A DNA stretch of 64,000 nucleotides from Orobanche coerulescens (GCA_033398695.1 CM065804.1:38765501-38829500), one strand, 5' to 3'; counted from the first letter of the stretch, positions 10,962 to 22,590 are shown. Numbers and translations are program-made. The notes: generated by a model not told the origin, from the letters alone.

Positions 10962-11526
10962 TAGCGCACACTACGTATTCTCTTTAGCGCGCGCTAATTG
11001 AGTACGGGTAGCGCACGCTACCTCTCAGTATTAGCGCACGCTATTGTAGTTCAGGCCTGCAGTCCAGTAGGCACTGGACTGCAGTCGAGTTGGTGTAGCG
11101 CACGCTACGAATGGTAAGTAGCGCACGCTAGTAAGTTTGGATAGCGCCCGTTATGCGGTCAGTATAGCACGCGCAAAGGCCGATCAGACAGAGTCCAGTA
11201 GGTACTGAACAGATTTTGGAATAATTCCTAGCGCACGCTATGAGTGGATTTTAGCGTACGCTAATGGGGCAGTAGCGCATGCTGATTATTGGATGTAGCG
11301 CGCGCTATCGCGAGCAGGTCAGAGGACAGGAGGTTCTGTACTTCAGTTAATGAGCATCAGATATTCAGTTAGCACGCGCTAACACAAGGTTAACGCACGC
11401 TAAGTATATGGTTGTAGCGCATGCTACAAAAGGTACGTAGCGCACGCTACCGTTTCGGACAGATGGTACTGGACTACCCAGAATTCCCGTTAATGCACGC
11501 TAAATATCAGAACTTAGTGTGCGCTA
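10962..11526. repeat. Array of 18 TAGCGCACGCTA-type palindromes with higher-order spacing
   Basis: Starts read at 10962, 10985, 11009, 11032; 11096, 11119, 11142, 11165; 11229, 11252, 11273, 11296; 11370, 11391, 11415, 11438; 11491, 11515. Spacing inside groups is 21-24 bp and groups repeat about every 133 bp. Seven copies are exactly TAGCGCACGCTA, two are the perfect palindrome TAGCGCGCGCTA, and the rest differ at one to three positions. The first spacer holds a hairpin with arms GCAGTCCAGT/ACTGGACTGC (about 11059-11082). The array ends 12 bp before the TATA box. Confidence 0.92.
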
Positions 11527-11538
11527 AACTGGAATTAC

Positions 11539-11546
11539 TATAAATA
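11539..11546 (+). promoter_or_regulatory. TATA box of the long LTR
   Basis: TATAAATA is followed about 30 bases later by a C/T-rich start region (CATTTTCATTTCTCACTTC). A possible splice donor (AAG/GTAATT) follows at about 11708. The whole palindrome array lies directly upstream. Confidence 0.7.
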
Positions 11547-12549
11547 GGACAGTCCGGCTTAGATTCATCATTTTCATTTCTCACTTCGATTCCGGGCGAT
11601 TTTGGGCGATTCAGAGGGATCTTTTTGTGCTGCACTCATCCATCATAATCTTCAAGATTATCATTTGGATTTATCATCATTTCATCCTCTCCAACACATC
11701 AAATCAAGGTAATTATTTATTGGATCTAGAATTTCGGATTTTGGGTATTTTCCTTCCGATTTCTTCGTGTAAGCTTGAATTGTTTTTGGAATATGTTAGA
11801 TATGGATTATCTACCTTAAACAAATGTATTCCTATGGATTTATTGATATGTTTTTCGGATTTGATGAATATTTGGAGAATTAATCAAGAACCCTTGATGT
11901 TGACTTTGGTTATTTTTGGGGGTTTCCGAGTATAGTTGTCGTAACTTCGAGTTGTGGTTTCCTATGGGAATATTGATATCATTGAAGGTGTTTTGTTGGA
12001 TTGAACTACTCATTTTGGAGTTGGTTTCGATATATTGGGGTTTTGGTTATAATCAAGGGTTGATGTTCGCTAAGTGGTTGTTTGAATGCCTCAATGAGTT
12101 TGGATATTGTTGTATCGACCTTTGAGTTAGTCGTAATTCATGCTTGATACATATATTGAGCGTATTATTAGTAATTGTGTTATTCAAGGTTGTTCGAGCG
12201 ACCGACATCTCTTTTTAGGACGTTGTTCGAGGAAGGACATTTCAGAGGATATTCATTCCTTACGTTGTTGTTCATTCATACATGTAATTCACTCATAATA
12301 TATCGTTCATGTAGAGACTTGTATTTATCAACTCATCATGTAACTCACGAGGAACGATGGTTCCAAAATCATTTCATTGAAGCTATCACTCATTGTATCA
12401 TTATTTCATCTCGGTGAGTCGTTCTTGATCCTTATCGGATTCTATTCATTACTCCTCACCTTGGTCATTTTTGTTCTGGTGATTTTCCGGAATTATATTG
12501 CATGGACGGTTGGCGCATGTGTGGAATTTTAGTCGGGCACACTATGGTC

Positions 12550-12680
12550 ATGTGTATACGCGGGACTCCGTACACATTGGACTGTGCGCATGGTAATGTG
12601 TATACTTGGGACTCCGGACACATTGGACCATGAGACTATTTAGGCCAATAGCGGGTGTATATGCGGGACTCCAGACACTC
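12550..12680 (+). repeat. Three short hairpin repeats in the R/U5 part of the long LTR
   Basis: A unit GTGTATAC.CGGGACTCCG.ACAC occurs at 12550-12577, 12596-12623 and about 12654-12680. The first has perfect 7-bp arms (ATGTGTA/TACACAT) around a GGGACTCC loop, the second 5-bp arms, the third is degraded. They lie in the expected transcribed part of the LTR. The rest of 11547-13160 shows no gene or other clear structure. Confidence 0.75.
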
Positions 12681-13185
12681 GGCTATTTGTGCTCTCACGC
12701 TTTTCATTCGGGCGTACATTGATGCTCATCATTCAACTTAATGCATTAATTCATTTATGTGATTGTTGTATATTGTTCAACTCTTGAGGATTGTTGTTCT
12801 ATGTAACTGACCCCGTTGGGGGATGTTGTTTTCAGGTCATGGAAAGGCTAAGGCATGGGAAGAGAACATTGATGGCGAGAAGTCCCAGTGATACTAGTAG
12901 GGTGCCCCAGTCCTTTTAAGTCATTCGTGTTTCTTCAGTTTATTTCCGCTGCAGACTTCCGTTTGAATACTCATTTTATTCAGTGTTGTATATTTTATCT
13001 TCATATAAAATATGCATGTGTTCTGTATGATCTTAGGTGTGTTGTAATGAAACTCCTCATCGGAGTAATTAACGATATAATGTGGTTCGGTACTACAATT
13101 ATATTACTTAATTCAATAATCCTCATTAGCCTAGTGGGTTCTAGTCGGGTGTCCACGACACTGTAATATTCGCCTAGTTTGGGGA

Positions 13186-13788
13186 CACATGACTGGAAAC
13201 AAAAACATATTGTCATGTTATACCAAGAAAAGTGGCCCAGATGTAACCTTTGGAGATAGCTCTTATGGACAAACCAAAGGACATGGGAAGCTACACGGAG
13301 GAAACATTGTCATAATGAAAGTGCACTATGTCAAAGGACTCAAGTACAATCTCCTAAGCATAAGGCAGTTCTGTGATGAGAAAAACATAGTAGTCTTCCA
13401 CAAATGGAAATGTATGGTGACTCACCCCCAAAATCGATAAGTGAAACTACAAGGCTACAGAAGAAGGATTCTGTGTGATAGACTGTAAAACATGCATACC
13501 CAATACATGCTTCATATCAAATACCCTAGCTGAAAACGGATGGTTATGGCACAAGAGATTAAGTCATCTCAATTTCAAGGCACTCAACAAATTAAGCTCA
13601 CAAAAATTAGTCAGAGGCCTCACAGAAGGATAATTAAGAAGGAGACTCTTTGTGATGCATGCCAGAAAGTAAAACAGACCATAGCTTCATTCTAATCAAT
13701 ACAACGTACCACTCTAACCAATAGAGTGCGGGAACTACTTCACATGGATCTTCTTGGACCCATCAAGCCAAGAACCTTGAGTGGAACA
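13186..13788 (+). pseudogene. SIRE-like copia protease end, pre-integrase domain and start of integrase
   Basis: The segment opens at the HMTG of a copia protease (the upstream DSG catalytic part is missing) and runs through VHYVKGLKYNLLSIRQFCD. After an in-frame stop near 13438 it continues with the pre-integrase region around 13500-13680 (HKRLSHLNF, CDACQ-like) and HMDLLGPIKPRTLSG of the integrase core. It breaks at 13788 where the hAT element begins and continues at 27035. Confidence 0.85.
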
Positions 13789-13935
13789 TAGGGATGTCTA
13801 AATGGTTTTCGGTTCTCGGTTAGAACTGGAACTGAACCAGAACCGCATGGTTCCGGTTAAGCGAGAACCGTACTAATAGTTCTCGAGGCATTTCTCGGGT
13901 AGTATTTTCATGGTTATTCTGTTTTTGGTTTGACC
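13789..13935 (+). repeat. hAT subterminal repeats (GGTTCCGGTT type), left end
   Basis: The first 150 bases are rich in GGTTC, GAACCG and GGTTCCGGTTAA motifs in both orientations. The right end (about 26880-27024) mirrors this with GGTTAACCGAACCGG, CGGTTCCGGTTAA and ACCGAACCG. Such subterminal motifs are expected transposase-binding sites in Ac-like hAT elements. Confidence 0.8.
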
Positions 13936-14971
13936 GATAATCGATCGCTTCCGAACTGAGAATCTCAAATAATTAATAAATATTATTGTATTAATTATTA
14001 TTTATTAAATAATACTTTAATCTTTATTCCATTTTTTTTTTCTTTTACTAGCCTAACCTAAATGAATCATTGACAAGAGAAATGTACCCTACACCCAGCC
14101 TAATGACCCTAATCCTCATTTAGACACCGCGTCTGCTTCTCCCTCAGTCTCTCCACGGCTCCACCATTCCACGCTGCGCTTCCCTCAGTCCCTATCACTC
14201 TCATTTTCTCAGACCCTCACCCACTCATCGCCCGCTCCTGTGGCCATCCACTCCTGTGGACGCCCGCTCCATGTTAGTTGTCCCTTGACCTCGACCCTCA
14301 TAGCAGCACCCATCTCTCGGCAGTTGGCTCTCTCTGATCCCCTATCCTCCCGTCACTCGCCCCGAGCCTACTCACTCTCACTCTCAGGTTAGTTGTTTGC
14401 AGCATTGCAGTTCAATTTTACACGTTTCAGTTGTTCCATGAAGTGGGTTTTGCAGTATTACAGTCAAATCCCCTTTCCTCCCGTAGCTTTGATTTTTTGT
14501 TTTCTGTTATAGTAATTGATTGATTTCTGTTTTTTAGAAAACAAAGTAAATCCCAGATTTTGATTGTCAGTCCCAATTCGCAGTATTGCAGTCCTAATTG
14601 ATTGATTGATCTTTCATCATCTTGCAGTCCATGATTTTGATTAGTTACCTTACCTCTGGAATAAAGTCTATAATTTTTAGGCGAAGCAAATCTCAATTAA
14701 TCATTTAGCATTTAGGATTTGCCGATTTCATATTGTTTGCATCTTTTGGTGTAATTAATTGAATTCATTAATTTGTAAAGTGGACATGATAATTGTTTTA
14801 TGCATTGCTAATCAAATTTATAATGTATATGTATATAGTTGACGGAGGATGAAGCTTCAAATACACCCGAAGGTTCCCAACCCCATAAATACCATTGCTT
14901 GAGGAAGCTGATGAGATTCAGGAAATAAGTGAAGAAGAGGAGCTTGAGGCACAGACAGGTCCGAGTCCACT
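13936..14971 (+). other. hAT 5' non-coding region
   Basis: This is AT-rich, then strongly C/T-rich (about 14100-14400), then AT-rich again, without a convincing frame. It probably holds promoter, 5' leader and perhaps a leader intron of the transposase gene. A Glu-rich coding-like stretch just before 14972 may be N-terminal transposase. Confidence 0.5.
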
Positions 14972-17438
14972 GTGATGGGAAATAAGCGAAAGAACTCTAA
15001 ATTGAGATCTAAATCTTGCAAAGATTATATTGTGATTGAATGGGAAGAAGGGGATCCACCGATTAAGGAGAAGAAAGTGAAATACAAGAGCTGCGGCACC
15101 AAGATTCAAGCTAGTTCTCAGTCAAATGGCACAAGGGCTTTGAGGAAACATACTATAGTTTGCAAAAAAATATTCGAAGTAAAGTCAGGTCAACAAAAGA
15201 TTAGTTTTCAACCTGGTTTAGGCGATGGAAGTGCGACTTTGAGAAGTTTTAGGTTGGCTTTGTGAGATGATCATTCTCGATGAGCTTTTTTTCAGATTCA
15301 TGGAAAAAGAGAGGTTCAAGAAATTGTTGTTGTTGTTTGTCCTAAGTTCAAGATTCCAAGCAGGCAAACTATACGAGAAGACTGTGTGAAGCTGTTTCTA
15401 GAAAAATCTATGTGTTTAAAGTCATTTTTCATGAAGAAGGGCATGGGTAGGGTGTCGATCACCACTGATTGCTGGACTGCAATTAATAACATAAATTTTA
15501 TTAGTGCTACGGCATATTTCATTGTACAAGATTGGATCTTACATAATAATATCATAGCTTTTCGCAAGATTGTCAGTCACAAGGGGAGCAATATCGGTGA
15601 ATCGATTGTTGAAGTTTTAAAGGAGTGGGGTTTGGAGAATATATTATGCTGCACCGTAGACAATGAAAGTGCAAATGATGGGGAAGTTAGATACATTAGT
15701 GACTATCTTGACGATAGAAATACTAATATATTGGGTGGACAATACCTTTATCTTCGTTGTGTGGCTCATATCATTAATTTGATAGTGAGTGATGGTTTTG
15801 AAGAGATAGGTTTGTCAGTGAGACGTATGAGAAAAGCTTTGAAGTGGGTTAAAGCTTCACCAAAGAGGAGCGACGAACTCAGCAAGGTAGTGAAAGCATT
15901 TGTCTCACCTGACTGCGAGAAATCATTATGCTTGGATATGCCAACATGGTGGAAGTCGACCTATTTGATGCTCGAGTCTGCTGAGCCTTTTGAACCAGCA
16001 TTCAAGGCCTATTTGTCCATGCAAATTAGTCTATTTATGAGTGATTTGAATCCGAAAGAGTATAAGGATAAGCCTATTGGAACACCTCAAGATCAAGATT
16101 GGATCAATATGAGGAAGATAATGAAGTATTTGAAGGTGTTTTATGACTTTACCCTTCTCGTCTCTGGTACCAATTATGCCACTGCCCATTTATTTTTCAA
16201 CGAAATGTGTGCCATATTTGAGATTATTTCTGATCTCGAGATGAGTGATGATGATGAAGTTTGTGCTATGGCGAGGAAGATGAAGGATATGGTTGGGAAA
16301 CATTGGCTAGAGGAGAAGGAGCTAAATCCAAAGTTGAACAAGCCTCTTTACATCACTGCATCGTTGAATCCTCGATAGAAGATGAAACACATAGAAATGT
16401 GTTTGGATCAAGTCTATGGAAGTGATTGTGGCAGCAAGTTGATCACACATGTGCAAAGTTCGATGAGTGAGTTGTTCGAGTTGTCTAAGAATCAGTTGAC
16501 GTTCAACTTCCACTGAGACGACTACACCATGATCCACCTTGGCTGCAACTCAATCACACACCCCTTCTACTGCCTCAGCGTTAACGCCTCAAATCCCGAC
16601 GTGCTCCAGGTTCTCTTTCTAACATTCCAAGAAAGAATGTTTTGCGAGAACCCAACAATATTTCATAGTTGACTATCTACTTAAGTGAGAAGCAATATGT
16701 TGATGATATTGGCATAAATAGTTAAGGGGAGGATGATGGAGAGATTGATTCATTTGACATTCTTCAGTGGTGGATGAAGAGCGGTGTACGCTTTCCTGTT
16801 CTATCAGAGATGGCTAGGGATATATTTGCTACTCCGATATCCACCGTAGCTTCTGAGTCAACATTTAGCACAAGAATGCGAGTTCTTGACCAATGTAGAA
16901 GCTCATTGACTCCGAAGATGGTTGAGACTCTGATTTGCTCATCAAATTGGTTGGCATCAAGCACAATTACCGTGACCGATGAAGAAGATGGAGCCGAAGA
17001 AGAAGAAAGTGTTTTTGGATCGGGTAAGCAAGTGCATTTCTAATGATAAATAGTTGTAGCAAAATGAATCATTTGGTAGTTAATATTATATTGAATGCCA
17101 TGTTTCTAAATGTTTTGGAGATTCATTTACCTTTTTTTTAAATTAGGTAAATTGTGAATTTTTCATGTAATTGATGTTCTCCCATGATATTTCTTGTTTG
17201 GTCCTTGCTGTTTCTAATTTTCTTTTGCAGTATTATTTTTAGTACAAGCTGTTTATTTTACATTGGCATTTTCATATCTATTTTATTTCAATAATTTATA
17301 TAATTTAGTTGTAATTGATTCATTGAAGTACTAACATAACATTTATAAATTTATTTTTCAGTTATGACTTCACTTGGTATTCACCCTGTTGTTGGAGACG
17401 TGGGTCATGCCGCGGCCAGTGCGGCTACTATGTACTAG
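14972..17438 (+). pseudogene. hAT transposase (RICESLEEPER-like), broken
   Basis: Three blocks are read in order. At 14972-15262 is a BED zinc finger (KSCGTKI ... LRKHTIVC), whose first Cys position reads Tyr (VKYKSC). At 15386-16378 is the catalytic region with TTDCWTA, TVDNESAND and HIINLIVSDG. At 16774-17023 is the C-terminal dimerisation region (STVASESTFST, WLAS). A donor GTAAG at 17024 and acceptor TTTTTCAG ending 17361 would join it in frame to a short last exon ending at TAG 17436-17438. Stops or frameshifts at about 15263, 15266-15385 and 16376-16773 disable it. It would act in the nucleus on the element ends. Confidence 0.85.
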
Positions 17439-17861
17439 TTTATTTTATATTATCTTTTAGGATTGATGATAGTTGTTTTGATTTGTTGGTGAATCGTGAA
17501 TTGATGTTATGATTTTGTTATCTTTTGAACTTGTGTATTGTTGTGACTTGTGATGATGGGGGCGATTGAGTCGATGAACTTGTGATAAATTTTTGTTTGA
17601 ATTGTTGGGTGTTTGTTTAATGTTTGATATTAGTTAATTATTAGTTATTTAGCTTATTTTGTTTGCACAAGTTAGAATTTGGTGATTGGTTATTTGGTTT
17701 AGCTTAGTTAGTTTGGTTAATTCTTGGTTTTTATTTTTAAAGTATGTTGTTTGCACATGTTTTACAAGATATTATATTTCCTGTTCAAACAGGTAAAAGT
17801 ACTCACTGCAAATACATGCTTGTTCAAACAGCTAAAGTATGTTGTATTGTTCTTAGACAAA
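17439..17861 (+). other. hAT 3' untranslated/flanking sequence
   Basis: AT- and T-rich sequence after the transposase stop with no frame or repeat of note. It ends in ACAAA (17857-17861), the target duplication of Athila-1, which recurs at 26852-26856. Confidence 0.6.
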
Positions 17862-19169
17862 TATTGCGAAATTTGGTGAATGCAAGTGCACGTTATCGTA
17901 AACAAGTAATAAAGTGATAAGTAAGATATCGTTCCCATGAGGACTAACTTACTAACTACCAATTTATGCGTATTCTAATTTTATTTGAACTATCAAAATT
18001 TTGATGCAAGTAATAATTAAAGAAAATTAATAAAAGAATAAACAGTAAAAACGATTGTTTGAAGAAAGAAAATCAAATAAGGAATTAATCTAGGATTGTG
18101 AATCCACCTCGGTTTATCCGAATTTACTCTTGATTATATGAATTTAATGATTTCCCAATTTATTGAAGGCGAATGTTGCTAAAATACTCTACTGCCTCTC
18201 CCGAGGTCAATAGAATTTCCTAAGGCGAATAACACACTCTATTCCTAGGTGAATTAATTCGACAATAGGCAAAAAGCACGAAATCTTCAGAAAGGCCACG
18301 TAATTCATATGAGTATATTCCTATCTCACAAGATAAAACGGTCCTCACCAATTTTTCCTACCAACTCTCCTATTCCGATTCGAGTTGCGTAATCAAAACA
18401 ATTCAATTATAGGCTACACAATTGAAAGCATTAAGAACAATTGGGGAAAACTCAATAGAAAAGGGAATTGATTGATAATGCAAAATCAAAAGTTAATTCA
18501 TCAAAACCTCGGTTTCATCAAAATCCTAGAATAGGGTTCTAGCCTGACATGCTAGAAAATAAAAATACACAAAGAATTAAAGAAAGCATAAAAATCAAAC
18601 GCAGTCGAAGAACTTGGATTCCTCCGTTCTTCTAGCTTCTGCTCTCTTGCTCCTTGGTGTTTTTCTCCTTCTCTTCTATTCCTCGATGATTCCATCCCCT
18701 CCTTCCAGACCTTAACTCCATATTTATAACCATCAGTCGTCTCCAAAATGCGTCCGTGGATTAGATCGAGAACAGGCTCCAAAAACGACCCAGAAACGCA
18801 GCAAATTCCTCAAAACCGCCCCGTGGGCCGCGGCTCCGTAAGTGTGTGCCGCGGCCCTTAACGCTCAGCGCCCTATGCCTGGGCGCAGTTTTTCTTCATG
18901 GGCCGCGGCTCAGCTTCAACGTGCCGCGGCCCCCGGTACAGTGGGTTCGGGGCTTGCTAGTCACCTTCGTGTGCCGCGGCTCAGCGTACGGGTGCCGCGG
19001 CTCGTGACCAGAAATCGTCGTTTTCGCCCGTTTTTCGTCGTTTAGGCTTCTCGACTCCAATTTCCTGCAAAACATATATGAATAGTGCATTAAAAGCTCA
19101 TTTATGCAGATTTAGACTTAAAATGGATATAAAATAATGATAAATAAACGCATAAAAATACGCCTAACA
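17862..19169 (-). repeat. Athila-1 3' LTR
   Basis: On the minus strand it begins TGTTAGGCG at 19169 and ends TTCGCAATA at 17862 (terminal CA mutated to TA). The length is 1308 bp. U3 holds CCGCGG palindromes (about 18820-19010). A TATA box, GGTTATAAATATGG on the minus strand, lies at about 18720-18733. Small frames inside the LTR occur in both copies and are not considered genes. Confidence 0.93.
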
Positions 19170-19182
19170 AATACCCCCAAAC
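19170..19182 (-). other. Polypurine tract of Athila-1
   Basis: The minus strand reads GTTTGGGGGTATT directly before the 3' LTR, the position where plus-strand DNA synthesis is primed. Confidence 0.8.
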
Positions 19183-19759
19183 TTGAGCCTTTTGCTTGTC
19201 CTCAAGCAAAAATCAATTTCAAATAAGAAGTATCGTGAATGATCGTGCAAATCCATAGTGCTCAACTTAATTAATACTACCCTGAAAATCTCAAAGAATA
19301 ATACGAGTATCGTATTAGTGAGTGACATCCAGGACACTGATTCCACAAAGTAACCATTTTTAGTGCTAATCAATCGGTTATGAAGAAAATCAAGCTCAAA
19401 GATTAACAAGCGTAAATTTGACCGACCGCCAATATGAAGGGTTAGAATAAACAAGCCAAGTCGCTCAGTCCCACAGTCTAGTGGCAAAAATATTCAAGAG
19501 TTTCATCGTCAAAAATAATCCTCGGACAGCATTCCCTTATATATGATCAATAAAATGATTCAAGTTAACCACTAGGTTCCGGCTCTCAGGATGTTTCATC
19601 GGAATAATCCTAGGGTGGATTTCCATTCTCATGTATTGGGGAACCGATTGACGTAAAAGACACTCATGGGGCACATGGATGCTTCTAGTTACTAAGTTCC
19701 CCTCTACAGCGGAGAAAAAACTCGAATAGCTATTCCCGCATGTCCGATTCAAGGTCGCT

Positions 19760-19916
19760 GTTTTACGCGAGAGTAAACAACGGGTCACGTGAATACCCCC
19801 GGTTACTAGGCTTCCCATCATCGTCACATGCGATATCTCTAAACCATTAGTCTATTCAGGGTTGTCGTTTTACACGAGAGTAAACAACGGGTCACGTGAA
19901 TACCCCCGGTTACTAG
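19760..19916 (-). repeat. Duplicated conserved box in the Athila-1 3' non-coding region
   Basis: A 50-bp box (plus strand GTTTTACGCGAGAGTAAAC ... GGTCACGTGAATAC ... CGGTTACTAG) occurs at 19760-19810 and 19867-19916. Weaker relatives may lie nearer 19560-19700. The same box is duplicated in Athila-2 (33339-33389, 33439-33489), although the flanking DNA differs. Confidence 0.85.
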
Positions 19917-20420
19917 ACTTCCCATCATAGAACAATTTCTCGACTTTTTGGGAAAGTTGTCCGACTCTAAACTCAATTTAAGTGCCAACAAGACTCATGT
20001 TACTGGATGACTAGTTACGCGAAAAGTGTAACCAAACGTATAGACGGCGATTTGAAAACACGTATGTCTCCTTTCTTATACGCTAAAATTTCTACAATCA
20101 CGAAAAATATCAGACCTAAATGAATACTCAGAGGAAACAAATATCGTAGATTATAAACTCGACTAAAACTCAATCGTTTCTTCCAAGAGAAATCAGTATC
20201 ATAACATCAGTTTTACACAAAGAAGAATGAAAAATCCACGAATGCAAATAAAAACAAGACAAGCAAGGCTAGCATCAAAAATAACGAAAAATGTCAATGA
20301 ATAAGTAAAAAAAACAACAGAAAGTAAAACCCCCCCAAACTTAGGACGTACATTGACCTCAATGGACACAAATAATAATATGCGATAAAAGAAAAGGTCA
20401 AGTACTCCCCTAATGTCAGC
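19917..20420 (-). other. Athila-1 3' non-coding region
   Basis: Together with 19183-19759 this is long non-coding DNA between the extra ORF and the polypurine tract, normal for Athila. A CCCCCC run (20331-20336) next to CAAACTT resembles a second polypurine tract on the minus strand. No coding frame is convincing. Confidence 0.6.
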
Positions 20421-21724
20421 TCATGAACTGGTGTCGGCCTCGTCCGGCGAGGAGGGTGGTGTGGATGGCCTAACTGGTGGAATGAATGGCCCGTCCGGGT
20501 GCAGAATATGGCTCGTCCACGCAGAAAGGTAGTCCCGATGGTAAGCATCCCTCGCCGCCAAGCGCCTCTCCTCACGTCGATTGGCCCGGCGGGCCTGCAC
20601 ACTCATCTCCTCCCGGACAGCTGCAAGTAGACTCTCTCTCTCTGTCCGCATCTCCTCTCTCAAAGCAGCTAGGTGGATCTCTTTCTCTCTCCTCATCTAC
20701 TCTCTTAGGCTGTCGAACATCGCCTGAAGGTGCTCTCTCTCGGGCGGCAGGATGGACTCCGCTCGCTCATGTGTCAGAAGAAGAGGCTCGGGGGACTGCT
20801 CTTGTGCCTCGTCAAAAAGGAATCCTCGTCCCCGAGCATGTGCCGGTGCTCCACCCCACTGGTCAAAGTGAGAAATAATGCGATGATCTATCGGACCCTG
20901 GGGTGCTAGCGTTGGCTCATCATCCGACCAAGTCATGCCCGACTGGCGGCAAAGAGTGCAAATGAGAGAGGGGTGCTTCAGCCCCATCTTTGCCCCTCCT
21001 TGAATGCACTGTAGGATAGATCGGACCAGATGAGGGGCCACATCGAATCTGAGCCCGATAGTGATAGCATATAATAATTGGGCGCGAGAGAGTAAGACAG
21101 AGTGGATCTACGAGGTAGGATCAACTCGTGCGCAGAGGAAGTATAACCAGGCTCGCCCGGGCCGACTGAGGTGCGAGCTCTTAAAATAGAAGGCTGAAGA
21201 ACCCGGGGCACGAGTCTCCCAGACGGAGCCGGGCTGTGTGAGTGTCTCAATCAGAGCCTCCCTCGTGAGGCCACTCATAACTCGCGTATACGCCATCTCG
21301 TCCACCACTGGCACCTCGAATAGTCTCCGAATGACGGCCACTGAAAAATCCACAGTATGGCCTCGGACGACGACCTGAGTCCGAGTATCTGATTGCGCCA
21401 TCATCTGCCCTGTCCGAATATGTCTCAACAGAGCGCTAGCGTAAAACTCCTGGACAATAGAGATCACAACCGGCTCGGGAGGCGCAGTGAAACGAGCCCA
21501 CCCCATCTCGTCAATCATAGTCCGAAGCTCACCATCCTGGGGGCGGGAGTGAATCCCCGCTCCGGGATTAATGGTCGAGGCCGGATTTTTTCATTGAATA
21601 TTTTGTGAATTTCCGGATCGGAGAATTGGTGAGACTCCAACTCGGCTCGGCTTTGTGAAGTCTCCCCTCTTGTGGGGGACGATTGTGTCCTATCCCTTGT
21701 GCTAATCTTCCTTTTTCTAGCCAT
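20421..21724 (-). pseudogene. Athila-1 extra 3' ORF (ORF3, putative plant transposon protein type)
   Basis: The ATG at 21724 sits in a strong context (GCCATGGC) 10 bases after a splice acceptor. The first part (21724-21515) is Lys/Arg-rich. The second frame (21518-20421) carries the main domain (FYASALLRH, VVVRGHTVDFS, FEVPVVDE), which resembles the Pfam 'putative plant transposon protein' domain found in Athila env-like regions. A C-terminal charged coiled coil follows (20697-20421). One frameshift near 21515 and stops near 21106 and 20698 break it. In full it would be about 430 residues. Its function is unknown; no clear signal peptide or membrane segment is seen. Confidence 0.7.
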
Positions 21725-21734
21725 GGCGAGTTTC

Positions 21735-22247
21735 CTGAAAAGATAAACACCGGAAATTACATAACCTATAAGGAAAACAACACCACTTTCGACTTAAGAT
21801 ACACGAAACATGAATATTGAGTTTTGCACCATCGTAAGAGGAAATTAAGGCTAAGCTTTCAAATTTAAACATGACGTAAGGGTTGGGGTACACTGTAATA
21901 CGATAAAATAATTCGTTGCATATAGTTTTAAAAACGTTTGGTTCAAAATTTTTCATTGACGCATTTCATCAAACACATAGCATGCATGGGTTTAAATGAA
22001 GAACAGAAATTATAATGGCTAAATCCAATCCCCAAAAATAACAACATAAATATATAGCCATGACAAACGACAAATAACATCAACAATTCATTCATAATCA
22101 ACAAATACCATCAATAATCAATCAATAATTTCATATCCCAACTCAACCTTGATAAAAAAAAACTAACAACATATTCATCATCGAATGAATAACAATACCT
22201 CAATTTTAAAATCATGTAGCAATTAGAATTAAGAGATTTAGAATTAC
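21735..22247 (-). other. Predicted leader intron of Athila-1 ORF3
   Basis: On the minus strand a donor CAAG/GTAAT starts at 22247 and an acceptor TTATCTTTTCAG ends at 21735, leaving GAAACTCGCC before the ATG. An alternative upstream donor CCAG/GTAAGT is at 22332. The stretch is AT-rich and lacks a frame, as expected for a plant intron. It is unproven without RNA. Confidence 0.5.
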
Positions 22248-22353
22248 CTTGCTTGGATTGAAGAATGCAAGAAGAAGAAGAAGTGACTAGGGTTCGGCCG
22301 AGCGCTGCGCGGAGAAAGGGAAGAAAACTTACCTGGTATGCCGGCCGATCGAT

Positions 22354-22590
22354 GTTATAAAGCAGGCCTGGGCTGTTCATCTTCGCAACAGGGGCCGCGG
22401 CACAGCTTAAGTGAGCCGCGGCCCAGAGTACATCCTGCCTGGGTGTGTTTGGGGCGATTGGCGTGCCGCGGCTCATCGTGTAAGTGTGTCGCGGCTCATT
22501 TTGCCCGTGCTGCGGCATAGGGTACAGGAAGTTTAGCCCCCTTTTTTCGACTTGTGTGTGCCGCGGCTCACTATCCTTGTGCCGCGGCTC
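22354..22590 (-). promoter_or_regulatory. Internal promoter-like region of Athila-1 ORF3
   Basis: CCGCGG-centred palindromes cluster at 22393-22590 (for example GGGCCGCGGC ... GCCGCGGCCC), like the array in the LTR U3. A TATA-like TTTATAAC (minus strand, 22354-22363) follows, then the leader with splice donors. The TATA match is better on the plus strand (TATAAAG), so direction is not settled by the box alone. Confidence 0.5.

Larger units (their letters stand above)
10738..13160 (+). mobile_element. Very long gypsy-type LTR (Tekay/Del-like), probably a solo LTR, cut by the Tat insertion
   Basis: There is no coding frame, but the layout is that of an LTR: palindrome array (10962-11526), TATA box (11539), then about 1.6 kb of R/U5-like DNA. 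The end near 13160 (GTCCACGACA) resembles the end of Del/Tekay LTRs. No primer-binding site follows; instead copia protease sequence begins at about 13186, so this looks like a solo LTR. The true right border lies between 13160 and 13187. The left part may lie beyond the Tat element. The family name is an inference from LTR style and length. Confidence 0.5.

Noticed and set aside
10962..11526. CRISPR-like regular repeat array
   Set aside because: Repeats are 12-bp palindromes with 9-12-bp spacers, grouped in fours, in a plant LTR; no cas genes, wrong sizes.
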